Part shown: positions 53,874 through 63,816 of the stretch, in pieces | How the letters are laid out: each line of letters begins with the position of its first letter | How positions within the stretch are numbered: position 1 is the first letter of the stretch | Assembly: GCA_028279885.1 (NCBI GenBank) | Contig: JANQMX010000058.1 | Coordinates: forward strand, 186,001-250,000 | DNA: 64,000 bases | Reading direction: 5' to 3' | DNA from: Rhodovibrionaceae bacterium | GTDB taxonomy: Bacteria; Pseudomonadota; Alphaproteobacteria; Kiloniellales; DSM-21159 | The notes under the pieces: model-generated | What the model was told of the DNA's origin: nothing | Database searches by the model: none | The model's input: only the letters and a program-made list of their open reading frames with translations | Translations under genes and position numbers: made by a program

Positions 53874-56800
53874 ATGCCGCACGCCGATTTCGTTCATCTG
53901 CATGTCCACAGCGCCTATTCGCTCTCCGAAGGCGCCATCAAGATCAAAGAGCTGATCAAGCTCTGCCAGCGCCACAATATGCCGGCCGTCGCCATGACGG
54001 ACAGCAACAGCCTCTTTGGCGCGCTGGAGTTCGCCTTGGCGGCGCGCGAGGCGGGCATCCAGCCCATTGTCGGCAGCGTGGTGAGCCTGGTCCGGGAGGT
54101 GGCTGAGACCAACGGCCACGGCGGTCTGAACGGCAACGGCAATGGATCGCCCAAGGCGCCGGCCATGGAGCCCTTGGTGCTGTTGGCGCAGAACGAGGCG
54201 GGCTACCGGAACCTGTTGAAGCTGATGACCGCCGCCCACCTGGAACGGCCCGAGCAGCTGGCGCCCCATGTAACGCTGGATCACCTGACTGCCCATGGCG
54301 AGGGCGTGATTTGCCTGACCGGTGGGTTGCAAGGGCCGGTGGCGCAGCGCCTGTTCGATCGGAAAGATGCGGAGGCCGCAGCCCTGCTCGAGTCTTTGGC
54401 CGCCATCTTCCCCGGCCGCCTCTACGTTGAGCTGCAGCGCCACGGGCAGGAGGGAGAGCGGGCGGTCGAAGGGCGTCTGCTCGATCTCGCTTACGACAAA
54501 GACCTGCCTCTGGTGGCCACCAATGCCGTCTATTTCCCCGACAGCGACTTCTACGAGGCGCACGACGTGCTGCTCTGCATTGCCGAGAGCAGCTACCTGG
54601 CCGATCGCAACCGCCGACGCCTGACCCCGCAGCACTTCTTCAAGAGCGCCAAAGAGATGCGGGCGCTCTTCCAGGATTTGCCGGAGGCGGTCGACAACAG
54701 CCTGGTGGTCGCGCAGCGCTGCGCCTTCTTTCCGGAAAAGCGGCAGCCCATCCTGCCGCCCTTCGAGACCGCCGCGGGGCGCGATGAGGGTGAGGAGCTG
54801 GCGGCGCAAGCCAGGGCCGGGCTCGAAAAGCGCCTGGAAGCCCATGTCTTCGCGCCGGACGATGACGAGGCGGAGCGGACGCGCAAGGCTGAGCCTTACT
54901 GGCAGCGTCTCGATTACGAGCTCGGCGTCATCGCCGAGATGGGCTTTCCGGGCTACTTCCTGATCGTTGCCGACTTCATCCAGTGGTCCAAGGCGAACGG
55001 GATCCCGGTCGGTCCGGGCCGCGGCTCGGGCGCCGGCTCGGTGGTCGCCTGGTCGCTGACCATCACCGACCTGGATCCGCTCCGCTGGAACCTGCTGTTC
55101 GAGCGCTTTCTCAATCCCGAACGCATCTCCATGCCGGACTTCGATATCGACTTCTGCCAGGACCGGCGGGACGAGGTGCTGCGCTATGTGCAGGAGAAGT
55201 ACGGCCGCGACCGCATGGCGCAGATCATCACCTTCGGAAAGCTGCAGGCCCGCGCCGTGCTGCGCGACGTGGGGCGGGTACTGCAGATGCCCTATGGGCA
55301 GGTCGACCGCATCTGCAAGCAGGTCCCCAATAACCCGGCCGACCCGAAGACCCTGCAGGAAGCACTGGACAGCGAAGAGGGTCTCAGGGCCGAGCGGGAT
55401 AACGACCCGGACGTCGCCCGGCTGATCGGCATCGGCCAGCAGTTGGAGGGGCTCTATCGGCATGCCTCGACCCACGCGGCCGGTGTGGTGATCGGTGATC
55501 GGCCGTTGGACGAGCTGGTGCCGCTCTACCGCGACCCGCGCTCCGACATGCCGGTCACGCAGTTCAACATGAAGTATGTCGAGGAAGCCGGGCTGGTGAA
55601 GTTCGACTTCCTTGGGCTCAAGACCCTGAGCGTGCTGCGCAAGGCGGTGGAGCTGATCGCCGAGCGGGGGCGGGACCTCGATCTCTCCAGCTTGGCGCTG
55701 GACGATGAGAAAACCTACGCCATGCTGGCCCGGGGCGAGACGGTCGGCGTGTTCCAGCTGGAATCCTCGGGCATGCGCGACGTTCTGCGCAAGCTGAAGG
55801 CCGACCGTTTCGAAGATATCATCGCCGTGGTCGCGCTCTATCGGCCCGGTCCGATGGACAACATCCCGGCCTATATCGAGCGCAAGCACGGCCGGGAGGA
55901 GCCCGACTACCTCCACCCCAAGCTAAAGCACCTCCTGGAAGAGACCCACGGCATCATCATCTACCAGGAGCAGGTGCTGCAGATCGCCCAGGTGCTCTCG
56001 GGCTACAGCCTCGGCAAGGCCGACATCCTCCGCAAGGCCATGGGTAAGAAGATCAAGGAGGAGATGGACAAGCAGCGCGATGACTTCGTCGACGGCGCCG
56101 TCGAGCTGGGCACCAAAAAGGAGAAGGCCTCCTACATCTTCGATCTGGTGGCGAAGTTCGCCGGCTACGGCTTCAACCGCGCCCACGCCGCCTGCTACGC
56201 GCTGCTGGCCTATCAGACGGCCTATCTCAAGGCCAACCACCCGGTCGAGTTCATGGCCGCGACCATGACCTACGACATGGGCAACACCGACAAGCTCGGC
56301 ATGTTCCGGCAGGAATTACAGCAGCTTGGCGTGCCGCTTCTGCCGCCGGACGTGAACCATTCCCGGGCCGACTTCTCGGTCGAGGTCTCGCGTGAGGGAG
56401 AAGCGGCCGTGCGCTACGCCCTGGGGGCTCTCAAGAATGTCGGCACCACGGCCATGGAAGGCCTGGTCGAGGAGCGGGAGCGCGGCGGCACCTTCGCCTC
56501 GCTGGCCGACTTCGGCTTGCGGCTGGATGCTCGGCTGCTCAACCGTCGCATGATTGAGCAGCTGGCGGCCGCGGGCAGCTTCGATGGCTTGATGACCAAC
56601 CGGCGCCGGGTCTGCGAGGGGAGCGACCGCTTGCTCGCTCTTGCGGCGCGGGCGAGCGAAGAAAAAACGAGCAATCAAGTTAACTTATTTGGCGATGTTC
56701 AAGCGAACTGTGAGACAGAGCTGCTGCTGCGCGATTGCGAGGATTGGCCGAGCGCCGAGCGGCTGCAGCGCGAATACGACGCCATCGGCTTCTATCTGAC

Positions 56801-57371
56801 GGCCCATCCGTTGGACGCCTACGACGCCGCGCTCGCCCGCCTCAAGGTGATCGGAAGCGGTGAGCTGATGGAGGCGGCACGCGACATCAACGGCCCCAAG
56901 AAGCTGGCTGGTGTCGTGCTCAATCGGCAGGAGCGGCGCTCGCGCCGGGGCAATCGCTTTGCCTTCGTTCAGCTCTCCGACAGCCAGGGCATTTACGAGG
57001 TGATGGTTTTTTCCGAGCTTCTGGCGCAGAAGCGCGATCTCTTGCAGCCGGGCCGCCTGGTCCTGGTGAGCGTCTCCCTGGAGGCGCAGGCGGATGCCGA
57101 CATGCGTATGACGGCACAGGGCTTCCGCGATCTCGACGAAGCCATCGCCAACGACAGCCGCGGCTTGCGCCTGTTTCTGCGGGAAGACGGCTGCCTTTCG
57201 ATCCTGCGCGGCGTTCTGGAGCGCCAGCGCCAGGGGCAGGGACGGGTCAATTTGGTGCTGGAAACCGAGGCGGGAGAGGTCGAGATTGCCCTGCCGCCGG
57301 TCTATCAGCTCAGCCCGGCCGGGCGCCAGGCCATCAAGTCCGTCTCCGGCGTGGTGATGGAAGAGCTCTGA
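53874..57371 (+). CDS. dnaE: DNA polymerase III subunit alpha
   Basis: A 1165-residue replicative polymerase. The N-terminal PHP domain starts ADFVHLHVHSAYSLSEG; the catalytic acids are in MPDFDIDFCQDRRDEV with GPGRGSGAGS before them; the helix-hairpin-helix and OB-fold domains are in the last third (NRQERRSRRGNRFAFVQLSD). The family start MPHADFVHLHVHS fixes the ATG at 53874. A lolD-dnaE order is common in the class. A short AT-rich stretch (56660-56700) within the gene contrasts with the rest. Confidence 0.97.
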   Translation: MPHADFVHLHVHSAYSLSEGAIKIKELIKLCQRHNMPAVAMTDSNSLFGALEFALAAREAGIQPIVGSVVSLVREVAETNGHGGLNGNGNGSPKAPAMEPLVLLAQNEAGYRNLLKLMTAAHLERPEQLAPHVTLDHLTAHGEGVICLTGGLQGPVAQRLFDRKDAEAAALLESLAAIFPGRLYVELQRHGQEGERAVEGRLLDLAYDKDLPLVATNAVYFPDSDFYEAHDVLLCIAESSYLADRNRRRLTPQHFFKSAKEMRALFQDLPEAVDNSLVVAQRCAFFPEKRQPILPPFETAAGRDEGEELAAQARAGLEKRLEAHVFAPDDDEAERTRKAEPYWQRLDYELGVIAEMGFPGYFLIVADFIQWSKANGIPVGPGRGSGAGSVVAWSLTITDLDPLRWNLLFERFLNPERISMPDFDIDFCQDRRDEVLRYVQEKYGRDRMAQIITFGKLQARAVLRDVGRVLQMPYGQVDRICKQVPNNPADPKTLQEALDSEEGLRAERDNDPDVARLIGIGQQLEGLYRHASTHAAGVVIGDRPLDELVPLYRDPRSDMPVTQFNMKYVEEAGLVKFDFLGLKTLSVLRKAVELIAERGRDLDLSSLALDDEKTYAMLARGETVGVFQLESSGMRDVLRKLKADRFEDIIAVVALYRPGPMDNIPAYIERKHGREEPDYLHPKLKHLLEETHGIIIYQEQVLQIAQVLSGYSLGKADILRKAMGKKIKEEMDKQRDDFVDGAVELGTKKEKASYIFDLVAKFAGYGFNRAHAACYALLAYQTAYLKANHPVEFMAATMTYDMGNTDKLGMFRQELQQLGVPLLPPDVNHSRADFSVEVSREGEAAVRYALGALKNVGTTAMEGLVEERERGGTFASLADFGLRLDARLLNRRMIEQLAAAGSFDGLMTNRRRVCEGSDRLLALAARASEEKTSNQVNLFGDVQANCETELLLRDCEDWPSAERLQREYDAIGFYLTAHPLDAYDAALARLKVIGSGELMEAARDINGPKKLAGVVLNRQERRSRRGNRFAFVQLSDSQGIYEVMVFSELLAQKRDLLQPGRLVLVSVSLEAQADADMRMTAQGFRDLDEAIANDSRGLRLFLREDGCLSILRGVLERQRQGQGRVNLVLETEAGEVEIALPPVYQLSPAGRQAIKSVSGVVMEEL

Positions 57372-57429
57372 GACCTTCCACGCAACGCAGAATTGCCCCA
57401 TTTTCGCTGCAAACGCGGCCGCTTAGGCC

Positions 57430-57458
57430 TTGCAATCGCCGGGGGGCCTCGCTAATTA
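57430..57458 (+). promoter_or_regulatory. Candidate promoter of rpsB
   Basis: TTGCAA (57430-57435) and TAATTA (57453-57458) are exactly 17 bases apart, about 135 bases before the rpsB ATG. They are followed by a leader with a perfect small hairpin CGGGCA-TCTC-TGCCCG (57546-57561), a possible place for ribosomal-protein autoregulation. Confidence 0.4.
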
Positions 57459-57594
57459 CCGGCGGCCTAGCATTCAAACCACACGTGGGCTTTGCGGCGC
57501 TGCCAACCGGCGCGTCGCTCCGGTGTGCGCGGAATTCAAGGATTCCGGGCATCTCTGCCCGCGGCGGAATGAACCGGAACAGAAGGAATAGACG

Positions 57595-58521
57595 ATGGCA
57601 GTGCCAAGCTTCACCATGCGCCAGCTCCTGGAAGCCGGCGTCCATTTCGGCCATACCACCCGGCGGTGGAACCCGAAAATGGCCCCTTACATCTTCGGCG
57701 AGCGCAACGGGGTGCATATTCTCGACCTTGAGCAGACCTCGCCGCTGCTCAGCCAAGCCTTGTCCTTTCTCCGCAATGTCGTCTCTGGCGGCGGACGGGT
57801 GCTCTTCGTCGGCACCAAGCGGCAGGCGAGCGAGATCATCGCCGGCGCAGCCGAGCGCTGCGGCCAGTACTACGTGAACCACCGCTGGCTCGGCGGCACC
57901 CTGACCAACTGGAAGACCATCTCTTTTTCGATCAAGCGCTTGAAGGACCTGGAAGCGCGCCTGGCCGAGGAAAACCTGGGCCTGACCAAGAAGGAGCTGC
58001 TCAATCTGACCCGCAACCAGGAGAAGCTGGAGCGGGCCTTGGGCGGCATCAAGGACATGGGCGGCCTGCCGGATGCGATCTTCGTGATCGACACCAACAA
58101 GGAACACATCGCGATCGCCGAGGCCAAGGTGCTCAACATTCCCGTGGTCGCAGTGCTCGACTCCAACTCGGACCCCAACGGCGTCGACTATCCCATTCCG
58201 GGCAACGACGATGCCATCCGCGCGATCCAGACCTACTGCGACCTGGCGGCCGAGGCCATTCTCGACGGCCTGCAGCAGGAGGTAATGCAGACCGGCGGCG
58301 ATATCGGCGAGGCCGAGATCGCGCCCGTAGAGAACCTGGCGGAAGCCGCCGAGGCGCCCGCCGATGCCGAAGCGCCTGCCGAAGGCGCCACGGAAGCCCC
58401 CACGGAGGCCTCTGCGGAGACGACGACCACTGAGGCGCCCGCCGACAGCGCGCCTGAAGCAACGCCCGAGGCACCTGCCGAAGCCCCGTCCGAAGATGAA
58501 CAGCAGAAGGCGGCCGGGTAA
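57595..58521 (+). CDS. rpsB: 30S ribosomal protein S2
   Basis: 308 residues, longer than the usual 240-260. The S2 core runs to about residue 228 with [40 protein letters not shown] and [20 protein letters not shown]. From about 235 on there is a tail made mainly of Ala, Pro, Glu and Thr. AGAAGGA precedes the ATG. It is first in the rpsB-tsf-pyrH-frr cluster. Confidence 0.97.
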   Translation: MAVPSFTMRQLLEAGVHFGHTTRRWNPKMAPYIFGERNGVHILDLEQTSPLLSQALSFLRNVVSGGGRVLFVGTKRQASEIIAGAAERCGQYYVNHRWLGGTLTNWKTISFSIKRLKDLEARLAEENLGLTKKELLNLTRNQEKLERALGGIKDMGGLPDAIFVIDTNKEHIAIAEAKVLNIPVVAVLDSNSDPNGVDYPIPGNDDAIRAIQTYCDLAAEAILDGLQQEVMQTGGDIGEAEIAPVENLAEAAEAPADAEAPAEGATEAPTEASAETTTTEAPADSAPEATPEAPAEAPSEDEQQKAAG

Positions 58522-58550
58522 CGGCGGACGCCAGCCTGTCGACCAGACAG

Positions 58551-58577
58551 AAGGGGTGGCTGGTGCCGCCCCTTTTT
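58551..58577 (+). terminator. Strong terminator between rpsB and tsf
   Basis: AAGGGGTGGC (58551-58560) pairs with GCCGCCCCTT (58565-58574) around TGGT, followed by TTT. It is a textbook intrinsic terminator 30 bases after the rpsB stop, so tsf probably receives read-through or has its own promoter. Confidence 0.75.
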
Positions 58578-58624
58578 AGAAATCGCAATACGTTAGCGAA
58601 CGACCTAAAAGCACGAGGCTAGAA

Positions 58625-59545
58625 ATGTCGATTACCGCGAGCATGGTGAAGGAGCTGCGCGAGAAAACTGGCGCGGGCATGATGGACTGCAAGAAGGCGC
58701 TTTCAGAAGTGGAAGGCGATCTGGAGCAGGCTATCGATTGGCTGCGCAAGAAGGGCCTTGCGGCAGCCGCGAAGAAGGCCGGCCGTACGGCGGCCGAGGG
58801 TCTCGTCGGAGTCGCCACGCAAGGCAACCGCGGCGCAGTCGTCGAGCTCAATGCCGAGACTGACTTCGTGGCGCGCAACGAGCAGTTCCAGCAGTTCGTA
58901 AAGACGGTGACCGATCTGGCGCTTGAGGCCGGTGGGGATATGGCCTCGTTGGAAGAAGCACCTTACCCGGGAACCGGGCGCACGGTTGCCGAGGAGCTGA
59001 CTCAGCAGATCGCCACCATTGGTGAGAACATGAACCTGCGCCGGGTGGCCGGCTTCGAAGTCAATCCGGGCGTGGTTTCATCTTATGTCCACGGCCAAGT
59101 CGCTCCGGGCATGGGCAAGATCGGTGTCGTCGTGGCGCTGGAGTCGGAGGGCAATGCCGAGAGCCTTTCCGCCTTCGGCAAGCAGCTCGCCATGCACATC
59201 GCCGCGGCCAATCCGCAAGCCGTCGACATCGCCGACGTGGATGCCTCCGCCCTTGAGCGGGAGCGCGATGTGCTGGCCGATCAGGCGCGGGCCAGCGGCA
59301 AGCCGGAAGAAATCATCGCCAAGATGGTGGAAGGGCGGCTGCGCAAGTATTATGAGGAAGTGGTGCTGCTTGAGCAGACCTTCGTCATCGACGGCGAGAC
59401 GAAAGTCCGCAAGGCCGTCGAGGCGGCGGGTAAGGAAGCAGGCGGTGACGTCCGCGTGGTCGGCTTCGCCCGTTTCCAGCTCGGCGAGGGCATCGAGAAG
59501 GAAGAAGCAGACTTCGCGGCCGAGGTGGCGGCAACCCTGTCCTAG
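58625..59545 (+). CDS. tsf: Translation elongation factor Ts
   Basis: 306 residues. The N-terminal UBA-like part [20 protein letters not shown] and the nucleotide-exchange core [16 protein letters not shown] (the Thr-Asp-Phe-Val that contacts EF-Tu) are clear; the C-terminal dimerisation region contains LEQTFVIDG. It recycles EF-Tu-GDP. Confidence 0.97.
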   Translation: MSITASMVKELREKTGAGMMDCKKALSEVEGDLEQAIDWLRKKGLAAAAKKAGRTAAEGLVGVATQGNRGAVVELNAETDFVARNEQFQQFVKTVTDLALEAGGDMASLEEAPYPGTGRTVAEELTQQIATIGENMNLRRVAGFEVNPGVVSSYVHGQVAPGMGKIGVVVALESEGNAESLSAFGKQLAMHIAAANPQAVDIADVDASALERERDVLADQARASGKPEEIIAKMVEGRLRKYYEEVVLLEQTFVIDGETKVRKAVEAAGKEAGGDVRVVGFARFQLGEGIEKEEADFAAEVAATLS

Positions 59546-59572
59546 GGTCGAACGGCTACGCACGGGAAGGCG

Positions 59573-60322
59573 ATGGCCGAAATCGCAAACGAAACACGCG
59601 CCGACGGTGGCACCCGCTACCGTCGCGTGCTCCTGAAAGTCTCCGGCGAAGCCCTGATGGGCGGGCGCGACTACGGCCTGGACCCTGACACGGTCAACCG
59701 GGTCGCAGAGGAGGTGAAGGCCGTCCACGACCTGGGCGTCGAGATCTGCCTGGTTATTGGCGGCGGCAACATCTTCCGTGGGCTGTCGGCCGCGGCGGAC
59801 GGCATGGAGCGGGCCACCGCCGACTACATGGGCATGCTGGCGACAGTGATTAACTCGCTGGCCATGCAGAATGCCCTGGAGACGATCGGCGTGCCTACTC
59901 GGGTGCAGTCGGCCATCCCGATGGCGACGGTCTCGGAGCCCTACATCCGGCGGCGGGCCGTCCGCCACATGGAGAAGGGGCGGGTGGTGATCTTTGCCGC
60001 CGGAACCGGCAATCCCTTTTTCACCACCGATACGGCGGCCGCCTTGCGGGCGTCTGAGATGAACTGCGACGCGCTGCTCAAAGGGACCAAGGTGGACGGC
60101 GTCTATGATGCCGACCCGACCGCCGACAGCACGGCGCGCCGGTTCGACAGCCTGACCTACAAGGAAGTACTGTCCCGCGATCTTCGGGTCATGGACCACG
60201 CCGCCATAACGCTTGCGCGGGAGAACCATATTCCTATCTTGGTTTTCTCGATCGCGGAACCCGGCCGATTCGCAGAGGTTCTGTTGGGGCAGGGCGCCTT
60301 CACCGTCGTGCAAGACGGCTGA
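59573..60322 (+). CDS. pyrH: UMP kinase
   Basis: A 249-residue amino-acid-kinase-fold enzyme making UDP from UMP. Conserved segments are [40 protein letters not shown], and [13 protein letters not shown]. The first 17 residues are variable. The gene follows tsf by 27 bases. Confidence 0.97.
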   Translation: MAEIANETRADGGTRYRRVLLKVSGEALMGGRDYGLDPDTVNRVAEEVKAVHDLGVEICLVIGGGNIFRGLSAAADGMERATADYMGMLATVINSLAMQNALETIGVPTRVQSAIPMATVSEPYIRRRAVRHMEKGRVVIFAAGTGNPFFTTDTAAALRASEMNCDALLKGTKVDGVYDADPTADSTARRFDSLTYKEVLSRDLRVMDHAAITLARENHIPILVFSIAEPGRFAEVLLGQGAFTVVQDG

Positions 60323-60348
60323 TCGTTGGTTGGAGGAGACGTTGGGAA

Positions 60349-60903
60349 ATGAGCGCAGACCTGAAAGAACTGAAGCGCCGCATGGATGGAGCGATCGAGG
60401 CCCTGAAGCGTGAGTTCGGGGGGCTGCGCACGGGGCGGGCCAGCACCGGCTTGCTTGAGCCGATCGTCGTCGACGCCTACGGCGCGCAGATGCCCATTTC
60501 CCAGGTCGGGACCATCGGCGTCCCCGAGCCGCGCATGCTCAGCGTCCAGGTCTGGGACCGCCAGCTCGTCTCCGCGGTGGATAAAGCGATACGCGAATCC
60601 GATTTGGGACTAAATCCTGTCATTGATGGGCAGCTATTACGCATTCCTATCCCGCCTCTGACCGAAGAGAGACGGCAGGAATTGACCAAAGTGGCAGCGC
60701 GCTATGCGGAACAGGCCCGTGTCGCCATACGAAACGTGCGCCGGGATGGCATGGAGTCGCTGAAGAAGATGGAGAAGGACGGCGAGATCTCACAGGATGA
60801 GCACCATACACGCGCCGACGATATCCAGAAGATCACCGATGAGCACGTCAAGCTCGTGGACGAACTCCTCAGTCATAAAGACTCGGAGATAATGCAGGTC
60901 TGA
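60349..60903 (+). CDS. frr: Ribosome recycling factor
   Basis: 184 residues: a three-helix bundle with an inserted beta domain. [19 protein letters not shown] and [18 protein letters not shown] are typical, as is the terminal [15 protein letters not shown]. It splits post-termination ribosomes together with EF-G. GTTGGGAA precedes the ATG. Confidence 0.97.
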   Translation: MSADLKELKRRMDGAIEALKREFGGLRTGRASTGLLEPIVVDAYGAQMPISQVGTIGVPEPRMLSVQVWDRQLVSAVDKAIRESDLGLNPVIDGQLLRIPIPPLTEERRQELTKVAARYAEQARVAIRNVRRDGMESLKKMEKDGEISQDEHHTRADDIQKITDEHVKLVDELLSHKDSEIMQV

Positions 60904-60907
60904 TCGG

Positions 60908-61627
60908 ATGGTTTACGTGGAGGGGACGGCCGTGCCGCAGCATGTTGCCATCATCATGGACGGTAACGGACGCTGGGCGAAAGCCCGCGGCTTGCCGCGC
61001 ACGGCTGGGCATCGCCAGGGCGTGGAGGCCGTCCGCCGGACGATCAGCGGCGCGATCGAGCTCGGCATCCAGTATGTGACGCTGTTCAGCTTCTCCTCCG
61101 AGAACTGGGGGCGGCCGGTCGACGAGGTCAGCGACCTCATGGGGTTGATGCGCCGTTACCTGCGCAGCGAGACGGCCGAGCTCCGCGAGCAGGGCGTGCG
61201 AGTCCGAGTGATCGGAGAGCGCGAACGCCTGCCCCGGGATATCGCCGAGATGATCAGTCAGCTCGAGGTGCAAACCCGCGAGAATAGCCGGCTGAACCTG
61301 GTCGTGGCCCTGAGCTATGGGGGACGGGCGGAGCTTGTGCTGGCGGCCAAGCAGCTCGCCAGTGCCGTGCAGGACGGCAAGCTGAGTCTCGAGGATGTCT
61401 CGGAAGAAACCTTTGGCCAGTGCCTCTTCACCGACGGCATTCCCGATCCGGACCTGCTCATCCGCACCAGCGGCGAAAAGCGCATCAGCAACTTCCTGCT
61501 GTGGCAATTGGCCTACAGCGAGCTGATTTTCGTCGATACGCTGTGGCCGGATTTCGGCAAGGATGAGCTGGAAGGCGCCATCGCCGAGTTCCGCCAGCGT
61601 GACCGGCGCTATGGCGTCGCCGTCTGA
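60908..61627 (+). CDS. uppS: Isoprenyl transferase (undecaprenyl diphosphate synthase)
   Basis: A 239-residue cis-prenyltransferase that makes the C55 carrier lipid for peptidoglycan. The catalytic P-loop is VAIIMDGNGRWAKARGLPR and the C-terminal signature RTSGEKRISNFLLWQLAYSE. It starts 4 bases after the frr stop and overlaps cdsA by 17 bases. Confidence 0.96.
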   Translation: MVYVEGTAVPQHVAIIMDGNGRWAKARGLPRTAGHRQGVEAVRRTISGAIELGIQYVTLFSFSSENWGRPVDEVSDLMGLMRRYLRSETAELREQGVRVRVIGERERLPRDIAEMISQLEVQTRENSRLNLVVALSYGGRAELVLAAKQLASAVQDGKLSLEDVSEETFGQCLFTDGIPDPDLLIRTSGEKRISNFLLWQLAYSELIFVDTLWPDFGKDELEGAIAEFRQRDRRYGVAV

Positions 61628-62459
61628 GGCTCATAGGATCGGCGCCGGCCTTTGGCCTCGACTGCTTTCGGCCCTCTGCTTCGGGCCTCTGGTTCTTGTC
61701 GTCGTCTACATCGGCCCGCCGCTCAGCGATCTTGGCTTGGCGCTGGCCGGCGGCCTGATGATGTGGGAGTGGCTGCGTCTGACCGGGGCGGTCGCAGGTT
61801 GGCGCTCCCAGTGGAGCTGGTTGGCTCTGCTGCCAGCGCTGGTCGTTCTTTGCGCGGCGGGGCATCTGCCGATCTGGGCGCTCCTGGCGTTGCCGCTGGG
61901 GCTGGTCGTTGCCTTTTCCCTGCAAACGCCGGCCGGAGGCCGAACAGCCTTTCCGCGGCTTTGGCTGCTCGCTGGTCTAGCCTACGTGGCTATTCCGCTC
62001 CTTTCCCTGCAGTGGATTCGAAACCAGGCCGAAGATGGCATGCTGCTGGTATTCTTCTTGCTCGCCTGCGTCTGGGTCAGCGATAGCGCCGCCTATTTCG
62101 TAGGCAAGACCGTGGGGGGACCCAAACTCTTCCCCCGGATCAGCCCCAAAAAGACCTGGTCGGGAGGCATCGCCGGCCTGCTCGCCGGGGCGCTTGCTTG
62201 GCTGATCGGCATGATGCTGTACGCTGAGGGGAGTTTCGTTGTCTTTGCCTTGATAGGGATCCTCTTGAGTCTGGTCTGCATATGCGGAGACTTTGTCGAG
62301 TCGGCCCTGAAACGGCATTTCGGCGTCAAGGACAGCGGTCGGCTGATACCAGGGCATGGGGGCATACTGGATAGGGTCGATGGATTGATGTTTGCTGCCG
62401 TTATACTGGCAATCATTTCGATGCTCTGGGGCTCGCCCTTGAGCTGGCAGTTTAACTAA
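61611..62459 (+). CDS. cdsA: Phosphatidate cytidylyltransferase
   Basis: A 282-residue polytopic enzyme that forms CDP-diacylglycerol for phospholipid synthesis. The PROSITE-type signature is perfect: SALKRHFGVKDSGRLIPGHG then GILDRVD. DSAAYFVGKTVGG and SPKKTWSGGIAG lie on earlier cytoplasmic loops. The ATG at 61611 inside uppS gives a normal N-terminus; the in-frame start at 61563 is too deep in uppS. Confidence 0.95.
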   Translation: MASPSEAHRIGAGLWPRLLSALCFGPLVLVVVYIGPPLSDLGLALAGGLMMWEWLRLTGAVAGWRSQWSWLALLPALVVLCAAGHLPIWALLALPLGLVVAFSLQTPAGGRTAFPRLWLLAGLAYVAIPLLSLQWIRNQAEDGMLLVFFLLACVWVSDSAAYFVGKTVGGPKLFPRISPKKTWSGGIAGLLAGALAWLIGMMLYAEGSFVVFALIGILLSLVCICGDFVESALKRHFGVKDSGRLIPGHGGILDRVDGLMFAAVILAIISMLWGSPLSWQFN

Positions 62460-62470
62460 GGGTGGGCCGG

Positions 62471-63670
62471 ATGGCTGAGTCTGCGGAACCGAGAAGCCTG
62501 GCCGTCTTCGGCTCCACCGGATCGGTGGGCCGCAGCACGCTGGACCTGGTCGCCCAGAGCAACGGCGACTTTCAGGTCGATGTGCTGACGGCGCACCGCT
62601 CGGTCTCGGAGTTGGCCGAGCAGGCGCGGCGCCATGGCTGCAACCTTGCGGTCATCGCCGAGCCCGAGCTCTACGGCGATCTCAAGGATGCGCTGGCTGG
62701 CGAGCCGATCGAGGTTGCCGCCGGAGCCGAGGCTCTGGTTGAGGCGGCCGAGCGGGCCTCCGACCTGGTCATGGCGGCCATCGTTGGCGCAGCGGGCCTA
62801 CCGGCCACGATGGCGGCGGTGCGGCGCGGGGCGACCATTGCGCTCGCCAACAAAGAGACCTTGATCTGCGCCGGCCCTCTGGTGATGGAGGCGGTCAGCC
62901 GGCATGGGGCGACCTTTCTGCCGGTCGACTCGGAACACAACGCGATCTTCCAAGTCCTCGAAGACAAGCAGATCGACTGCGTCGACCGTATCGTCCTGAC
63001 GGCCTCCGGCGGGCCCTTTCGCACCATGGCACAAGACGATATGGAGGCCGTCACACCGGCGCAGGCGGTGGCTCATCCGAACTGGAGCATGGGCGCCAAG
63101 ATCTCGGTCGATTCGGCGACCATGATGAACAAAGGCCTCGAAATCATTGAGGCACATCACCTTTTCGGCCTGCCCAATGAGCAGATCGACGTTGTCGTCC
63201 ATCCCCAGTCGATCATACACAGCCTGGTGGCCTACAAAGACGGCTCGATGCTGGCGCAGCTCGGTGTGCCCGATATGCGGGTGCCGATCGCTTATGCCCT
63301 GTCGTGGCCGCAGCGCATGGCCACCAATATCCCTCAGCTCGACCTGGTCGAGGTGGCAACCTTGACGTTCGAACCGCCCGATATGGGCCGTTTTCCCGCT
63401 CTCCGCCTCGCTCGGGAGGCGCTCTCGGGCGGCGGCGGAGCGCCCACGGTGCTCAATGCGGCCAATGAGGTCGCCGTGGCGGCTTTTCTCGAGGGCGGCA
63501 TCGGCTTCCTGGATATCTGTCGGACCATTGAGCGGGCGCTGGAGCGCTTCGATGGCAGCGTGCTGGGCGGGCTGGAGGATGTCTTGGCACTGGACGCGGA
63601 TGCCAGGCGCTTTGCCACCGAAACGCTGTCCAACGGGTCAGGTGGGCTCGTCAGGGCCGTGGCCCAATGA
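62471..63670 (+). CDS. dxr: 1-deoxy-D-xylulose 5-phosphate reductoisomerase
   Basis: 399 residues; second step of the MEP isoprenoid pathway. The NADPH fold is AVFGSTGSVGRSTLDL, the metal and substrate region LPVDSEHNAIFQ, and TASGGPFR, HPNWSMGAKISVDSATMMNK are the conserved catalytic stretches. The ATG at 62471 is preferred to a GTG three codons before. With uppS next to it, the pathway from DXP to carrier lipid is partly clustered here. Confidence 0.97.
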   Translation: MAESAEPRSLAVFGSTGSVGRSTLDLVAQSNGDFQVDVLTAHRSVSELAEQARRHGCNLAVIAEPELYGDLKDALAGEPIEVAAGAEALVEAAERASDLVMAAIVGAAGLPATMAAVRRGATIALANKETLICAGPLVMEAVSRHGATFLPVDSEHNAIFQVLEDKQIDCVDRIVLTASGGPFRTMAQDDMEAVTPAQAVAHPNWSMGAKISVDSATMMNKGLEIIEAHHLFGLPNEQIDVVVHPQSIIHSLVAYKDGSMLAQLGVPDMRVPIAYALSWPQRMATNIPQLDLVEVATLTFEPPDMGRFPALRLAREALSGGGGAPTVLNAANEVAVAAFLEGGIGFLDICRTIERALERFDGSVLGGLEDVLALDADARRFATETLSNGSGGLVRAVAQ

Positions 63671-63816
63671 CGCGCTGGGCTTTCATGATGACCTGGGCTG
63701 CATGACACTCAGGCCTTCGCTTTTCCTCAATCGAAGGCCTATATGACCAGGACCTGTGGTACGGCGTCGCTGGGAGGCGCCTGCCGCCCCGGAAATCAAG
63801 CTAGCAGGCAGTCTCC

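Noticed and set aside
53868-55916. 682-codon minus-strand frame opposite dnaE
   Set aside because: Antisense to conserved PHP and catalytic domains of dnaE; no recognisable protein features.
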